The notes under the pieces were generated by a model. That model worked only from the letters and a program-made list of their open reading frames with translations. It did not search any database and was not told the origin of the DNA. This document shows, one piece after another, positions 33,230 through 42,943 of a DNA stretch of 44,466 bases. The position numbers and the translations under genes are program-made. Source of the DNA: Limnohabitans sp. (lineage in GTDB: Bacteria > Pseudomonadota > Gammaproteobacteria > Burkholderiales > Burkholderiaceae_C); the NCBI RefSeq assembly GCF_017848645.1, contig NZ_JAFEIF010000020.1, positions 1 through 44,466 of the forward strand. Reading direction: 5' to 3'. How positions within the stretch are numbered: position 1 is the stretch's first letter; every line of letters begins with the position of its first letter.

Positions 33230-34981
33230 ATGGCGAATGATGGACATGCGGCCCTGCAGCCGCAGGGGGCGCTGCAGTCTGCAGGCATCTGGGCCGACGT
33301 GCGCCCAGGCGTCTGGCTCGCAGGGGGGCTGGTGTTGGCCTTCTTGCTGTTGTTTTTTGTGCTGCCTGTGGCACGGGTCTTTGTCACCGCTTTTCTGGAC
33401 GGTGACAACAGCCTGACCCTGGGGCATTTCGGGGCCTTCTTCGCGCAGGACCTGATGCGCGAATCGTTTTTCAACAGCCTCTATGTGGCCGTCATGTCGG
33501 CCATTTTTGCGGCCCTGATTGCGGTGCCGCTGGCCTACTTTACGGTGCGCTTTGACTTTCGCGGGGCCATCCTCATCCAGACCCTGGGCGTTTTGCCCCT
33601 GATCATGCCGCCCTTTGTGGGCGCGGTGGCGCTGCAGCTGATCTTTGGCCGCTCGGGCACGCTCAACCTCCTGCTCAACGACTGGTTCGGCTTCACGCTG
33701 CCCATCATGGAGGGGCTCAACGGCGTGATTTTTGTCGAGGCGATTCACTACTTCCCCTTTATCCTCATGAACCTCACGGTGGCCCTGCGCAACATCGACG
33801 GGGCCATGGAAGAGGCCGCCATGAACCTGGGCTGCAAGGGCTGGCGCTTGTTTTGGCGGGTGATTTTTCCGCTGGGCCTGCCCGGTTTTGTGGCCGGGGC
33901 TTCGCTGGTTTTCGTTAAAGTGTTTGACGACCTGGGCACGCCGCTGGTCATGGGGCAGACCAACATGCTCGCACCGCAGGCCTATTTGCGCATCACGCAA
34001 GTGGGGCTGGAAGACCCCATGGGCTACGTGATCAGCGTGATCATGATCGTGTTTTCCATCGCCGCCATGGTGATCTCGGCCCGCTCACTCAAGGGGCGCG
34101 ATTTCTCCACCCTGCAAAAGGGCGGTGCCAGCATCCAGCGCCGCCGCCTGTCGACCATCGAGGGCGCCATGGCCTACCTGTGGATCGGCGTGATCTTGCT
34201 GATCACCTTGTCGCCGCACATCGGGGTGCTGTTGCTGTCGTTTGCCCAGGTCTGGAGCTTCTCGCCACTGCCCGACGCCTACACCCTGGAGCACTACACC
34301 ACGGTGTTCCAGGACTCCAGCGGCATGATTCGCAACACCCTGATTTATTGCGGCCTGGCTGCCGGGCTGGATGTGCTGCTGGGCGTGACCATTGCTTACC
34401 TGATTTTGCGCACCCGTTTGCCCGCCCGCCAGTGGCTGGACTGGATTGCCACGGCTTCTCTGGCGGTGCCCGGCATCGTGCTGGCCATCGGTTTCTTGCG
34501 CCTGTTCAAGGGCGTGACCGTGCCCGGCACCGATGTGCTGCTGACCAGCACCTGGCTGGCCATCATGCTGGCCTATGCCGTGCGGCGGCTGCCCTATGCA
34601 CTGCGCAGCTGCATGGCCGCTTTGCAGCAAGTGCACATCTCGCTGGAAGAGGCTGCCGAGAGCCTGGGGGCCACGAAAATGCGCAGCATCCGCCGGGTGC
34701 TGGTGCCGCTCATGACGGGCGGCATCCTGGCCGGCTTTGTCACCAGCTTCATCACGGCGGCCGTGGAGCTGTCGGCCACCATCATGCTGGTGTCGGCCGA
34801 CTCGCAAGCGCCCATGAGCTACGGCATTTACCTGTACATGCAAAGTGTGGCCGGTCGCGGGCCGGGCGCGGCCCTGGGCGTTTTGGCCATCTTGGTCGTT
34901 GCCGTGGGCACGTATTTGTCGCATGTGGTGGTCGAGCGCACGTCATCGCGCCTGGCCCCCAGCAAGGAGCATTCATCATGA
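33230..34981 (+). CDS. ABC importer permease with two fused transmembrane domains
   Basis: The 583-residue inner-membrane protein has about 12 helices and two copies of the importer loop that contacts the ATPase: EEAAMNLGCKGWRLFWRVIF and EEAAESLGATKMRSIRRVLV. This fused layout is that of FbpB/AfuB/PhnU-V-like systems. It begins 21 bases after the binding-protein stop and overlaps the ATPase gene by four bases (ATGA). Confidence 0.92.
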   Translation: MANDGHAALQPQGALQSAGIWADVRPGVWLAGGLVLAFLLLFFVLPVARVFVTAFLDGDNSLTLGHFGAFFAQDLMRESFFNSLYVAVMSAIFAALIAVPLAYFTVRFDFRGAILIQTLGVLPLIMPPFVGAVALQLIFGRSGTLNLLLNDWFGFTLPIMEGLNGVIFVEAIHYFPFILMNLTVALRNIDGAMEEAAMNLGCKGWRLFWRVIFPLGLPGFVAGASLVFVKVFDDLGTPLVMGQTNMLAPQAYLRITQVGLEDPMGYVISVIMIVFSIAAMVISARSLKGRDFSTLQKGGASIQRRRLSTIEGAMAYLWIGVILLITLSPHIGVLLLSFAQVWSFSPLPDAYTLEHYTTVFQDSSGMIRNTLIYCGLAAGLDVLLGVTIAYLILRTRLPARQWLDWIATASLAVPGIVLAIGFLRLFKGVTVPGTDVLLTSTWLAIMLAYAVRRLPYALRSCMAALQQVHISLEEAAESLGATKMRSIRRVLVPLMTGGILAGFVTSFITAAVELSATIMLVSADSQAPMSYGIYLYMQSVAGRGPGAALGVLAILVVAVGTYLSHVVVERTSSRLAPSKEHSS

Positions 34982-36075
34982 AAAAAGTCAGCGTCCAGTG
35001 CCGCAACATCCGCTTGTCCTATGGCAGCACCGAGGTCCTCAAAAACGTCAACCTCGACATCGAGCCCGGTGAATTCTTTGCGCTTCTGGGGCCATCGGGT
35101 TCGGGCAAAAGCACCTTGCTGCGCCTGATTGCGGGCTTCAACCGGCACCAGCACGGCGAGTTGCTGGTCGATGGCCGCGACATCAGCCGCCAAGAGCCCT
35201 GGGACCGCAACATCGGCATGGTGTTCCAGAGTTACGCGCTCTGGCCTCACCTGTCGGTGTGGGACAACGTGGCCTTTGGCCTGGTCGAGCGCAAGGTCGA
35301 CAAAGCCACCCTGAAGGCCAAAGTGGGCGCAGCCCTGGAGCTGGTGGGCCTGTCGGCCTATGGCGAGCGTCGCCCCAACCAACTCTCGGGTGGGCAGCAG
35401 CAGCGCGTGGCGCTGGCGCGCACCATCGTCATCGAGCCGCAGGTCCTGCTGCTCGACGAACCCCTGTCCAACCTGGACAAGACCTTGCGTGTGCAAATGC
35501 GCCAGGAGCTGCTGGCCCTGCAGCGGCGGCTGGGCATCACCACCATCTTCGTCACGCACGACCAGGAAGAGGCCATGACCACCGCCGACCGCATGGCCGT
35601 GCTCGAGCAGGGCGTGGTGCAGCAAGTGGGCGCACCCGCCACGCTCTACGACTACCCGGTCAACGCCTTTGTGGCCAACTTTGTGGGCACCATGAACACC
35701 CTCGAAGGCCAGGTGCGCAGCCGCCACGGCGACAGCCTGGTGCTCGATGTGCCCGGCGTGGGCGACCTGAGCATTCCCCTGCAGCCCGACATGCTGCGCG
35801 CCAGTGCCGACCAGCAGCGCCTGCAGCTGAGCTTTCGGCCCCACACCCTCAAGGTGGACGTGGCCGACGCGGCACCCGACGCGCGTTACATCTGGATGCC
35901 CGGCACCGTGGAGGCCAGCGAATTCATGGGCGAATTCACCCGCTACCGCGTGCGCGTGGGCACCCAATCGCTGTCGGTGGACCAACCGCATTACGCGGGT
36001 CTGTCCAAATTTGCCGCGGGCGGCGCAGTGAACCTGGGCCTGGAGCCCTCGCAAATGCGCCTGTTTGCGGCCTGA
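34978..36075 (+). CDS. ABC importer ATPase
   Basis: The 365-residue nucleotide-binding subunit shows Walker A GPSGSGKST, Q loop VFQSYALWPH, signature LSGGQQQRVALAR, Walker B VLLLDEPLSNLD and H-loop FVTHDQEEA. A TOBE-type C-terminal domain follows (from about residue 240). It is of the PotA/FbpC class and completes the importer. The start overlaps the permease stop. Confidence 0.94.
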   Translation: MKKVSVQCRNIRLSYGSTEVLKNVNLDIEPGEFFALLGPSGSGKSTLLRLIAGFNRHQHGELLVDGRDISRQEPWDRNIGMVFQSYALWPHLSVWDNVAFGLVERKVDKATLKAKVGAALELVGLSAYGERRPNQLSGGQQQRVALARTIVIEPQVLLLDEPLSNLDKTLRVQMRQELLALQRRLGITTIFVTHDQEEAMTTADRMAVLEQGVVQQVGAPATLYDYPVNAFVANFVGTMNTLEGQVRSRHGDSLVLDVPGVGDLSIPLQPDMLRASADQQRLQLSFRPHTLKVDVADAAPDARYIWMPGTVEASEFMGEFTRYRVRVGTQSLSVDQPHYAGLSKFAAGGAVNLGLEPSQMRLFAA

Positions 36076-36096
36076 GCCTGAACCAGGAGGCCCTGC

Positions 36097-36975
36097 GTGG
36101 AACTGCACCAGATACGCGCTTTTGTGACCGTGGCCCGTTTGGGCCACCTGACCAAGGCTGCGCAGGTGTTGTGCGTCACACAGCCTGCCGTGACCGCCCA
36201 GGTCAAGGCCCTGGAGTCCAGCTTGGGCGTGGCCCTGTTTGAGCGCAGCAGCGGCCGCATGAGCCTCACCCGCGAAGGCGAAGCCCTGCTGCCCAAAGCC
36301 GAAAGCGTACTCAGCGCATCGGGCCAACTGCAAGGCGCAGCGCGGCAAATGCAAGGCCAGGTCAGCGGCCAGATCGAGCTGGGCGTGCCCGGCGAGCAGC
36401 CAGGCTTTTTGCGGCTGGGGGAGTTGTCGGCCGCGGTGCAGCGCGATTTGCCCTTGGTGGAGCTGCACATCCGCACCCACGCCTCGGGCAGCATGCTTGA
36501 CCGCTTGCGCGGCGGCGCACTCACCGCCGCACTGGTCATTGCCAGCCACCCGCCACGCGACTTGCATTGGCAGTCGCTGCGCTCGGTGCGCTACCGCGTG
36601 GTGGTGCCCACCCGCTTGTGCGCCCAGATGCAGCGCGGCGGCTGGAAAACCCTGGCCGCCTTGCCCTGGATGGACGGCCCGCTCGACTCGCCCAGCCACC
36701 TGATGCTGCGCCAGCTGTTTGAGCAACAAGGCCTGGCCCCCAACGTCGCCTTGCGCACCGAAGACACCGCCGCCCTCGACACACTGGTCGCCAGTGGCGC
36801 GGGCTGCGCCTTGCTGCGCGAAGAGCTGGCGCTGCCTGGCGTCGAGCGCGGCGAATGGATGGTCTGGGGCCATGCCCAGGTCGATGCACAACTTTTCTTT
36901 TGCACCGCCATCGAAAGCGTGAGCGACCCTCTGGTCGTGGCACTGACTTCGGTGGTGGTTTCCAATTGGGCCTGA
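36097..36975 (+). CDS. LysR-family regulator at the end of the importer operon
   Basis: The 292-residue protein has an N-terminal helix-turn-helix (HLTKAAQVLCVTQPAVTAQV) and a LysR effector domain. It starts with GTG at 36097, set by a strong AGGAGG six bases upstream. Unlike most LysR genes it lies downstream on the same strand as its likely targets, 21 bases after the ATPase stop. It may be co-transcribed with them and act at the dyad at 31815-31836, which is inferred. Confidence 0.88.
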   Translation: MELHQIRAFVTVARLGHLTKAAQVLCVTQPAVTAQVKALESSLGVALFERSSGRMSLTREGEALLPKAESVLSASGQLQGAARQMQGQVSGQIELGVPGEQPGFLRLGELSAAVQRDLPLVELHIRTHASGSMLDRLRGGALTAALVIASHPPRDLHWQSLRSVRYRVVVPTRLCAQMQRGGWKTLAALPWMDGPLDSPSHLMLRQLFEQQGLAPNVALRTEDTAALDTLVASGAGCALLREELALPGVERGEWMVWGHAQVDAQLFFCTAIESVSDPLVVALTSVVVSNWA

Positions 36976-37002
36976 ACGCCCGCCAAAACCTGAAAACCTC
37001 TC

Positions 37003-37698
37003 ATGAAATCACTCCAACTGCAAGCCGTCATGATCGACCTGGACGGCACCATGGTCGACACCATTGGCGACTTTGAAGTGGCCCTGAACCGGGCCTTGAC
37101 CGACCTGCAAGTGCCCCCCGCCAGCCGCGCCCTCATTGAGCGCTCTATCGGCAAAGGCTCGGAGCACCTGATCCGCACCGTGCTGGCCCACCAGCTGGCG
37201 CAAGCTGGCGTGCCCGGTGACGCCCGCGAAGTGGAGGCGCTGTTCAACCCCGTGTGGACCCGCTACGAACACCATTACCTGGACATCAACGGCGAGTTTT
37301 CTGAAGTCTTTCCGGGGGTGATGGAGGGCCTGGCGCAGCTCAAGGCCATGGGCCTGCCCCTGGCGTGCCTGACCAACAAGCCTTTGTCTTTTACGCAGCC
37401 CCTGATGGCCGCCAAAGGGCTTGCACCTTACTTTGCGCAGGTGTTTGGCGGCGACAGTTTCGAGCGCAAAAAACCCGACCCCTTGCCGCTGCTCAAAACC
37501 TGCGAGGCCCTGCAAAGCAGCCCGGCCCGCACCCTCATGGTGGGCGACTCCAGCAACGATGCTCAAGCGGCCAACGCGGCCGGCTGCCCCGTGGTGCTGA
37601 TGACCTACGGCTACAACCACGGCGAGCCCATTCGCAACACCCCGGCACGGGCCTGGCTGGACTCGATGACGCAGCTGGGGGACTTGCTTCAGGGCTGA
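37003..37698 (+). CDS. gph: HAD-family phosphatase, phosphoglycolate phosphatase-like
   Basis: The 231-residue protein has the four HAD motifs: DLDGTMVDT with nucleophile D12 and acid D14, LACLTNKP, the Lys in ERKKPDPLP, and MVGDSSNDAQAA. Size and motifs fit Gph, which removes phosphoglycolate. It could also act on a phosphonate breakdown product of the importer upstream, but the phosphonatase-specific features are not seen. It is 27 bases after the LysR gene and converges with tadC. Confidence 0.82.
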   Translation: MKSLQLQAVMIDLDGTMVDTIGDFEVALNRALTDLQVPPASRALIERSIGKGSEHLIRTVLAHQLAQAGVPGDAREVEALFNPVWTRYEHHYLDINGEFSEVFPGVMEGLAQLKAMGLPLACLTNKPLSFTQPLMAAKGLAPYFAQVFGGDSFERKKPDPLPLLKTCEALQSSPARTLMVGDSSNDAQAANAAGCPVVLMTYGYNHGEPIRNTPARAWLDSMTQLGDLLQG

Positions 37699-37715
37699 GT
37701 CAAGCGCTTGGCCCC

Positions 37716-38684
37716 TCACCCCACCTTCACAAACTCGCGCGCCAGTGTCACCACCACCGGGCCCAGCAGCACGGTCAGCAGCGACGGGAAGACGCAAAAG
37801 ATCAGGGGAAAGAGAAGTTTGACAGGGAGTTTGGCGGCGGCTTCTTCAGCGCGCTGGCGGCGTTGTGTGCGCAAGGCGTCGGCATACACCGTGAGCGACT
37901 CTGACACGCTGGTTCCAAAGCGGTCGGCCTGGATGAGCATGGAAACCAGGGCATCGATGTCTTTGAGGCCAACGCGCTGAGACAGGTTGCGCAGCGCTTC
38001 GGCCCGTGATGAGCCTGCACGCAAAGCCAGCCCGGTGAGGGCGAATTCTTCCGACAACACGGGGCGGGCGAAGCGCATTTCGCGGCCCACACGTTCGATG
38101 GCCGCGTCCAGCCCCAGACCGGCCTGCACGCACAGGCGCAACAAGTCCAGTGCGTCCGGAAAGGCGTTCAGCAGCTCCAGTTGTCGGCGCTGGACGCGCA
38201 GCTTGAGCACGACATCGGGCAAGTAGTAGCCCACCCCAGCGGCAGCAACAACGAGGGCCATGCGCAGCATGCTGTTGGCGGGCCAGCTTTGGGCATTGAG
38301 CACACTCCACGCCAAGGTGGGCAGCAGCAGGGTGAGCAGGGTTTTGCTGATGAAATAAATCTGCAATGCCACGGGCGAGCGCCAGCCCGCATGCCCAAAG
38401 CGCAGGCGCAGCGAGGAAGGGGTGTCGCCTTCGCCACCCGACAGGCCCGCTGTCCAGGGGCCCAGCCACAACAGGGCCGACAACAGGCGGGCTTGGGCCC
38501 GTTGCCAAGCGCTGGCTTGCGCAGCATCTCCTGGGCCGAAGTTGGGGTTTTGGGTGTTGAGGCGGGTCAGGCGTGTCAAGCGTTCGCGCCCGGGGTCGGG
38601 CAGCCAGCGGCTGAGCACGGCCAGGCTCAGCGTCAGGACCAGGGCGAACACAAGTGCTGCAAAAATCAGGGTGGCAGAGGTCAT
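37716..38684 (-). CDS. tadC: Tad pilus inner-membrane protein TadC (GspF-like)
   Basis: The 322-residue protein is a T2SSF-domain platform protein with a membrane helix at the N terminus, a pair in the middle and one at the C terminus. The cytoplasmic part includes FPDALDLLRLCVQAGLGLDA and the T2SSF core SMLIQADRFGTSVSESLTVY. It pairs with TadB in the Tad/Flp pilus machine. The frame is open to 38816, but the ATG at 38684 gives a normal start (MTSATLIF) just before helix 1. It is last in this part of the tad operon. Confidence 0.9.
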   Translation of the reverse strand: MTSATLIFAALVFALVLTLSLAVLSRWLPDPGRERLTRLTRLNTQNPNFGPGDAAQASAWQRAQARLLSALLWLGPWTAGLSGGEGDTPSSLRLRFGHAGWRSPVALQIYFISKTLLTLLLPTLAWSVLNAQSWPANSMLRMALVVAAAGVGYYLPDVVLKLRVQRRQLELLNAFPDALDLLRLCVQAGLGLDAAIERVGREMRFARPVLSEEFALTGLALRAGSSRAEALRNLSQRVGLKDIDALVSMLIQADRFGTSVSESLTVYADALRTQRRQRAEEAAAKLPVKLLFPLIFCVFPSLLTVLLGPVVVTLAREFVKVG

Positions 38685-38716
38685 GGGGTGCGCAGGGCTT
38701 GGGGTTTGGAGAAATG

Positions 38717-39700
38717 TCAAACGCGGATCTGAATCAGTCGCCACATCCACAGAATGCCAATGGCCATCAGGGTCAGCGAGGTGTACACCAGCTGCAAGCC
38801 CATGGGGTCGGTCCACAGGCGCGAGATGAAGCCGGGATTGAGCAGGCCCATGAGGGCGGCCAGTGCAAAGGGCAGCAGTGACAAGATGATGGCCGAGATA
38901 CGCCCTTCGGCTGAGAGTACGCGCACGATGCCCGCGATTTTTTGGCGTTCACGGATCAGGTATGCGGTGTTTTTCAGGATCTCAGCCAGGTTACCGCCGG
39001 TCTCGCTTTGGATGATGACGGCCACCACAAAGTAGCGCACATCGTCGCTGGCCACCCGCAAGGCCAGCCCTTGCAGCGCCTGGGCAGCGCTGATGCCGAA
39101 GTTGATTTCTTCAAACACCGTCCGCAGCTCGTGCGACAGGGGTGGGGGGGCGTCTTTGGCCGCTACTTGCAGGGCGCTGGTGAAGGCGTGCCCAGCTTGC
39201 ATGGAGCGGGCCATCAGGTCCAGCGCGTCGGGCAGGGCCTGACTGATCAGGGCCATGCGATGGGTGCGGCGGTGTTGCAAGAAGGCGATCAAAAGCAAAG
39301 GCCCCAGCGTTGCTACCACCAGGCTCAGCAGCACCGGCCAGTGCAGGCTGGCACCCAGCGCCAAGGCCAACAACACCAGGACTGCGGCCAGTGACAAGGC
39401 CTGCGCCAGGCTGAGCGCCAGACCTGTTTGCAGCAAAAAATGGTCGAATTGTGTTGCACCAGGCACGGTCTGTAGCCCACGCTCTGCCCATTCCCACTGG
39501 CTCAGCAATCGCTTGGGGCGCAGTTTGAGTGTGGGCTCGGCCTCGTCGCTGGGGCCATTGAGTGTGGCCGCTTGCAGCCTTTGCGCCAGGGCTTTTTGGC
39601 GGGGGTCCAGGTGTTGCCGCCACAGTCCGTACAGGCCCCACACCAAGGCGCTGATGCTCAGGGCCGCCAGCACGGCAATGGTCCAAAAAGGTGTGTTCAT
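38717..39700 (-). CDS. tadB: Tad pilus inner-membrane protein TadB (GspF-like)
   Basis: The 327-residue T2SSF-domain protein has an N-terminal helix and further helices in the middle and at the C-terminus. It carries LPDALDLMARSMQAGHAFTS and SETGGNLAEILKNTAYLIRE, the cytoplasmic core of the family. It forms the platform with TadC. The start is three bases after the tadA stop. The gap to tadC is 32 bases. Confidence 0.92.
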   Translation of the reverse strand: MNTPFWTIAVLAALSISALVWGLYGLWRQHLDPRQKALAQRLQAATLNGPSDEAEPTLKLRPKRLLSQWEWAERGLQTVPGATQFDHFLLQTGLALSLAQALSLAAVLVLLALALGASLHWPVLLSLVVATLGPLLLIAFLQHRRTHRMALISQALPDALDLMARSMQAGHAFTSALQVAAKDAPPPLSHELRTVFEEINFGISAAQALQGLALRVASDDVRYFVVAVIIQSETGGNLAEILKNTAYLIRERQKIAGIVRVLSAEGRISAIILSLLPFALAALMGLLNPGFISRLWTDPMGLQLVYTSLTLMAIGILWMWRLIQIRV

Positions 39701-39703
39701 GGC

Positions 39704-41134
39704 TCAGCTCCAGCGCTGGGTGGGTTCGAACAGGTTGTCGCTGAGCACGATGCCGCGTGTGACCAGGCGTTGCATGAATTTCGGGCGGATGCCTGTGGCC
39801 ACAAAATGGCCCTGCACGCCACCGTCGGGGTTCAGGCCGGTTTGCTCGAACCTGAAAATTTCTTGCATGCTGATGACGTCGCCCTCGATGCCGGTGATCT
39901 CTTGCAGGCTGGTGATCTTGCGTTGCCCGTCCGACAGGCGTGAGACCTGGATGACCACCGACAGGGCGGCGGCAATTTGCTGGCGCAAGGCACGCGACTC
40001 GGCTTTGAGTCCGGCCATGCCCAGCATGTGCTCGAGCCGGGTGAGCGCGTCACGCGGGGAGTTGGCGTGGATGGTGGTCATGGAGCCGTCGTGACCCGTG
40101 TTCATGGCCTGCAGCATGTCCAGCACTTCGCCACCGCGTACCTCGCCCATGATGATGCGGTCGGGCCGCATGCGCAGGCTGTTGCGCAGCAGGTCGCGCT
40201 GCGAGATTTCGCCCTTGCCTTCGATGTTGGGTGGGCGTGTTTCCATGCGCACCACATGGGGCTGCTGCAGTTGCAACTCGGCCGCGTCTTCGATGGTGAT
40301 GATGCGCTCGTCCCCAGGGATGCTGGCCGACATGACGTTGAGCAGTGTGGTCTTGCCGCTGCCCGTGCCGCCCGAGACGAGCACGTTCAGGCGAGCCCGC
40401 ACCACGCCGTTGATCAACTCGGCCATGCCTGCGGTGAGGGTGTTCATGCTGATGAGGTCATGCACGCTGAAGGGCACCACCGCAAAGCGCCGGATTGACA
40501 GCAAGGGCCCGTCCATGGCCAGGGGCGCGATGACCGCGTTCACACGCGAACCGTCGGGCAGCCGTGCGTCGACCATGGGGCTCATCTCGTCCACGCGCCG
40601 CCCGATGCGTGAGACGATGCGGTCGATCACCCGCAGCAGGTGGGCGTCGTTGTCAAACTGCACATCGGTGTGCTCAATCTTGCCGCGCCGCTCGGCGTAG
40701 ACCTGAAACGGCCCGTTGACCAGGATGTCCGAGACGGTGGGGTCGGACAGCAGGGACTCGATGGGGCCCAGGCCGAGCATTTCGTCCTGAATGGACTGGA
40801 TGATGAGGCGGCGCTCGGTTTCATTGAGCGCCAGTTTGTGTGTGGCGATCAGCTCTTCGGTCAGGGTCTTCAGTTCAGTGCGCAGGCGATCGGGGGGCAT
40901 GCTCTCCATGCGCTGCCAGTCCATGAGCGCCAGGATTTCCTGGTGGATGCGGGTCTTGATGTCATCCAGGCGCACCCCAGGTGTTTTGGGATATGGGGCT
41001 GAGGCTGCAGGCGAGACGGGCGCGGGCGCCAGGGGGCGGGTCTCGGGCGCGTGGGTGGGTTTCAAGAGTGCAGAGCCCAGCAGCGCGCTCGCATGACTGG
41101 CGTTTTCAAATTGGTAGCGCAGGTTCGGGTTCAA
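39704..41134 (-). CDS. tadA: Tad pilus assembly ATPase TadA/CpaF
   Basis: The 476-residue secretion ATPase powers Flp pilus assembly. Motifs are [20 protein letters not shown] in the N-terminal part, Walker [15 protein letters not shown], the Asp box ([13 protein letters not shown]), and the Walker B/His box region [20 protein letters not shown]. The N-terminal 60 residues are Pro/Ala-rich and probably disordered. The stop is three bases before tadB. There are 63 bases between the tadZ stop and this ATG. Confidence 0.95.
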   Translation of the reverse strand: MNPNLRYQFENASHASALLGSALLKPTHAPETRPLAPAPVSPAASAPYPKTPGVRLDDIKTRIHQEILALMDWQRMESMPPDRLRTELKTLTEELIATHKLALNETERRLIIQSIQDEMLGLGPIESLLSDPTVSDILVNGPFQVYAERRGKIEHTDVQFDNDAHLLRVIDRIVSRIGRRVDEMSPMVDARLPDGSRVNAVIAPLAMDGPLLSIRRFAVVPFSVHDLISMNTLTAGMAELINGVVRARLNVLVSGGTGSGKTTLLNVMSASIPGDERIITIEDAAELQLQQPHVVRMETRPPNIEGKGEISQRDLLRNSLRMRPDRIIMGEVRGGEVLDMLQAMNTGHDGSMTTIHANSPRDALTRLEHMLGMAGLKAESRALRQQIAAALSVVIQVSRLSDGQRKITSLQEITGIEGDVISMQEIFRFEQTGLNPDGGVQGHFVATGIRPKFMQRLVTRGIVLSDNLFEPTQRWS

Positions 41135-41197
41135 ACATCTCTCCTGTGGGGCAACAACGCGAGGTTTGGGGCGGACGCTTCAGTTGGCTCAATCGGT

Positions 41198-42451
41198 TCA
41201 GGCGGTCTGGCCGATCCAGCGCTGCATCCAGTGGCGATGTTTATGGGGTGAACTCTCCAGCAGTGAGCCTGTGGCCTCACGCAGGGCGTGGATCACGGCG
41301 TTGTGGTCGTTCACCACCGACAGGGGCTGGCCGATGTGCAGGGACTCGTCCACCCACTCCGGTCCGCTGGGGATGCTTTGCTGCACCTTCAAGCCGACCG
41401 CTTTTTCCAGCTCCGGCAGGCTGACCCAGCCTCGGGGTTTGTAGCGGTTGACCAGCAAGCGAAGCTTGGTTTCGTTCAGGCCCAAGGCCCGCATCATGTT
41501 GACCAGACGCTGGGCGTCGCGCACATCCGGGGTCTGGCTTTGCATCACGATGTAGACCACGTCGGCCATGTCCAGCACTTTGAGCGTCAAGGCGTTCAGG
41601 TTGCGCGGCAGGTCCACCACCACGTGCTCATGCATGCTGCGCACCAAGGTGAGGACCTTCTCGATGTCTTGGGGGCTGATGGTCATGGCGTTTTCCAGCG
41701 AGTGGGGCGCGGCCAGCAGGTTCAGCTGGGGTGTGACGGGGTGCAGGCAGCTGGCCAGCAGCTGTACATCGAGCCGGTCAATTTGCCGCGTCAAGTCGCC
41801 CAAGCTGTGTTTATTGGCCCCACTGCCCAGGTAAAAAGAGGCGTCGCCGCACTGCAGGTCGAGGTCGACAAAAGCGCATTTTTTTCGGAATTCACTGGCC
41901 ATGATGTGGGCCATGTTGGCCGCTACAAAGCTGGTGCCGTTGCCCCCTTTGCACCCTATGAAGGCGACCAGTCGTCCAGGGCGTTCTTGCCCCTTGGGGG
42001 CGGTGGAGGCAGCTGCTGTGTTCGCGGCCCCCATGGCGCTGCCCAGGCTTGTTTGGGCCAAGGCGCGATCGCTCCAGCGCTGCAGGGTCTGGGCCAGCTC
42101 GGCTGGATTGAGCGGCAGCGGCAAGACTTCGCGCACGCCCGCACGCATGGCCCGCGTCAGCAGGGCTTTGCTGTTGTCTTCGCTCAGCAACAGCACGTTC
42201 AATTGGGGACGCTGGCGCAACCAGCCATCGAGAACCACCAGATCATCGTTGGCCGTGCTCTGCTGGCTGATGGGGCTGTCCACCAGCACGATGGTGCCCG
42301 GGGGCGCATCGTCCAGGGCCTGAAGTGATGTGAGCAAGTTGCTGGCTGGGGTGCGCATTTGGGCGCTGTCCAGGGGCAAGGCGTTTTGTTGCAAGCTGCT
42401 GCGCAGCAAGGCCAGCAAGGTTTCGTTGGAGGCAATCACATGGATGGACAT
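41198..42451 (-). CDS. tadZ: Tad pilus localisation protein TadZ/CpaE
   Basis: The 417-residue protein has an N-terminal receiver-like domain (MSIHVIASNETLLALL, MRAGVREVLPLPLNPAELAQ) and a C-terminal ParA/MinD-type ATPase domain with a deviant Walker A, GCKGGNGTS. VDLDLQCGDASFYLG and VVVDLPRNLNALT follow. It directs the pilus machine to its site. The open frame runs on to 42826, but that part lies across the lipoprotein gene; the ATG at 42451 is the family start. Confidence 0.9.
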   Translation of the reverse strand: MSIHVIASNETLLALLRSSLQQNALPLDSAQMRTPASNLLTSLQALDDAPPGTIVLVDSPISQQSTANDDLVVLDGWLRQRPQLNVLLLSEDNSKALLTRAMRAGVREVLPLPLNPAELAQTLQRWSDRALAQTSLGSAMGAANTAAASTAPKGQERPGRLVAFIGCKGGNGTSFVAANMAHIMASEFRKKCAFVDLDLQCGDASFYLGSGANKHSLGDLTRQIDRLDVQLLASCLHPVTPQLNLLAAPHSLENAMTISPQDIEKVLTLVRSMHEHVVVDLPRNLNALTLKVLDMADVVYIVMQSQTPDVRDAQRLVNMMRALGLNETKLRLLVNRYKPRGWVSLPELEKAVGLKVQQSIPSGPEWVDESLHIGQPLSVVNDHNAVIHALREATGSLLESSPHKHRHWMQRWIGQTA

Positions 42452-42461
42452 GGTAGAACTT

Positions 42462-42926
42462 TCAGGGCACGCGCACGGCGCCCAAACCAATGTTGAAGAC
42501 GGGAGCTGGTGCAGGTGGGGCCTGGAAACTTTGCTGGTAAAGCATCGTGGCGGCCATGGCCGAAACGCCATCGGTGTCGGGGGAGGTAGACAGCCTGTCG
42601 TGGGCTGTGGAGGCGGCGTGCTGGCCCGCACCATGACCCGTGCCAGAGCCCATGCTGTGGCCCATGCCGGAGTGCATTCCCTGGCCCATGCCACCGCCTG
42701 GGCGCATGTGGGGGTTGGGGCAGTGGGGTCCGGGCCTTTCGGGCGAACAGTGCGAAGCCATGGGTGCTTGTGCACTGGGCGCCAACAGGCTTTGCTGGGC
42801 CTGGGCGCGTTGCACTGCCAGGCCAAAGTGTTGATCTACCAAGGTGGGTGGGGTGTCGCAGGCGGCCAAGGCCAGGCACAGGCCGACGATGCTCAAGCAG
42901 CGAAGGGGCGGGGGCATGAAGTTCAT
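42462..42926 (-). CDS. Small Tad-locus lipoprotein with a Met/His/Gly-rich insert
   Basis: The 154-residue lipoprotein has signal SIVGLCLALAAC and the lipobox Cys. The mature start PTLVDQHFGLAVQRAQAQQ and the C-terminal LYQQSFQAPP with FNIGLG resemble a short lipoprotein found in Burkholderiales tad loci between the secretin and tadZ genes. Between them lies an unusual stretch rich in Met, His, Gly and Pro (HMRPGGGMGQGMHSGMGHS and on), like copper-binding low-complexity segments. GGAG lies upstream of the ATG at 42926. Its role is unknown; a secretin pilotin is possible. Metal binding is inferred from composition. Confidence 0.75.
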   Translation of the reverse strand: MNFMPPPLRCLSIVGLCLALAACDTPPTLVDQHFGLAVQRAQAQQSLLAPSAQAPMASHCSPERPGPHCPNPHMRPGGGMGQGMHSGMGHSMGSGTGHGAGQHAASTAHDRLSTSPDTDGVSAMAATMLYQQSFQAPPAPAPVFNIGLGAVRVP

Positions 42927-42943
42927 GGCGGTGTTCTCCGAGC

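Noticed and set aside
34828..36891. Very long antisense open frame (687 codons, minus)
   Set aside because: It lies opposite the clear ABC ATPase and LysR genes, has no recognisable motif and His/Gln/Gly-rich composition typical of G+C-rich shadow frames.
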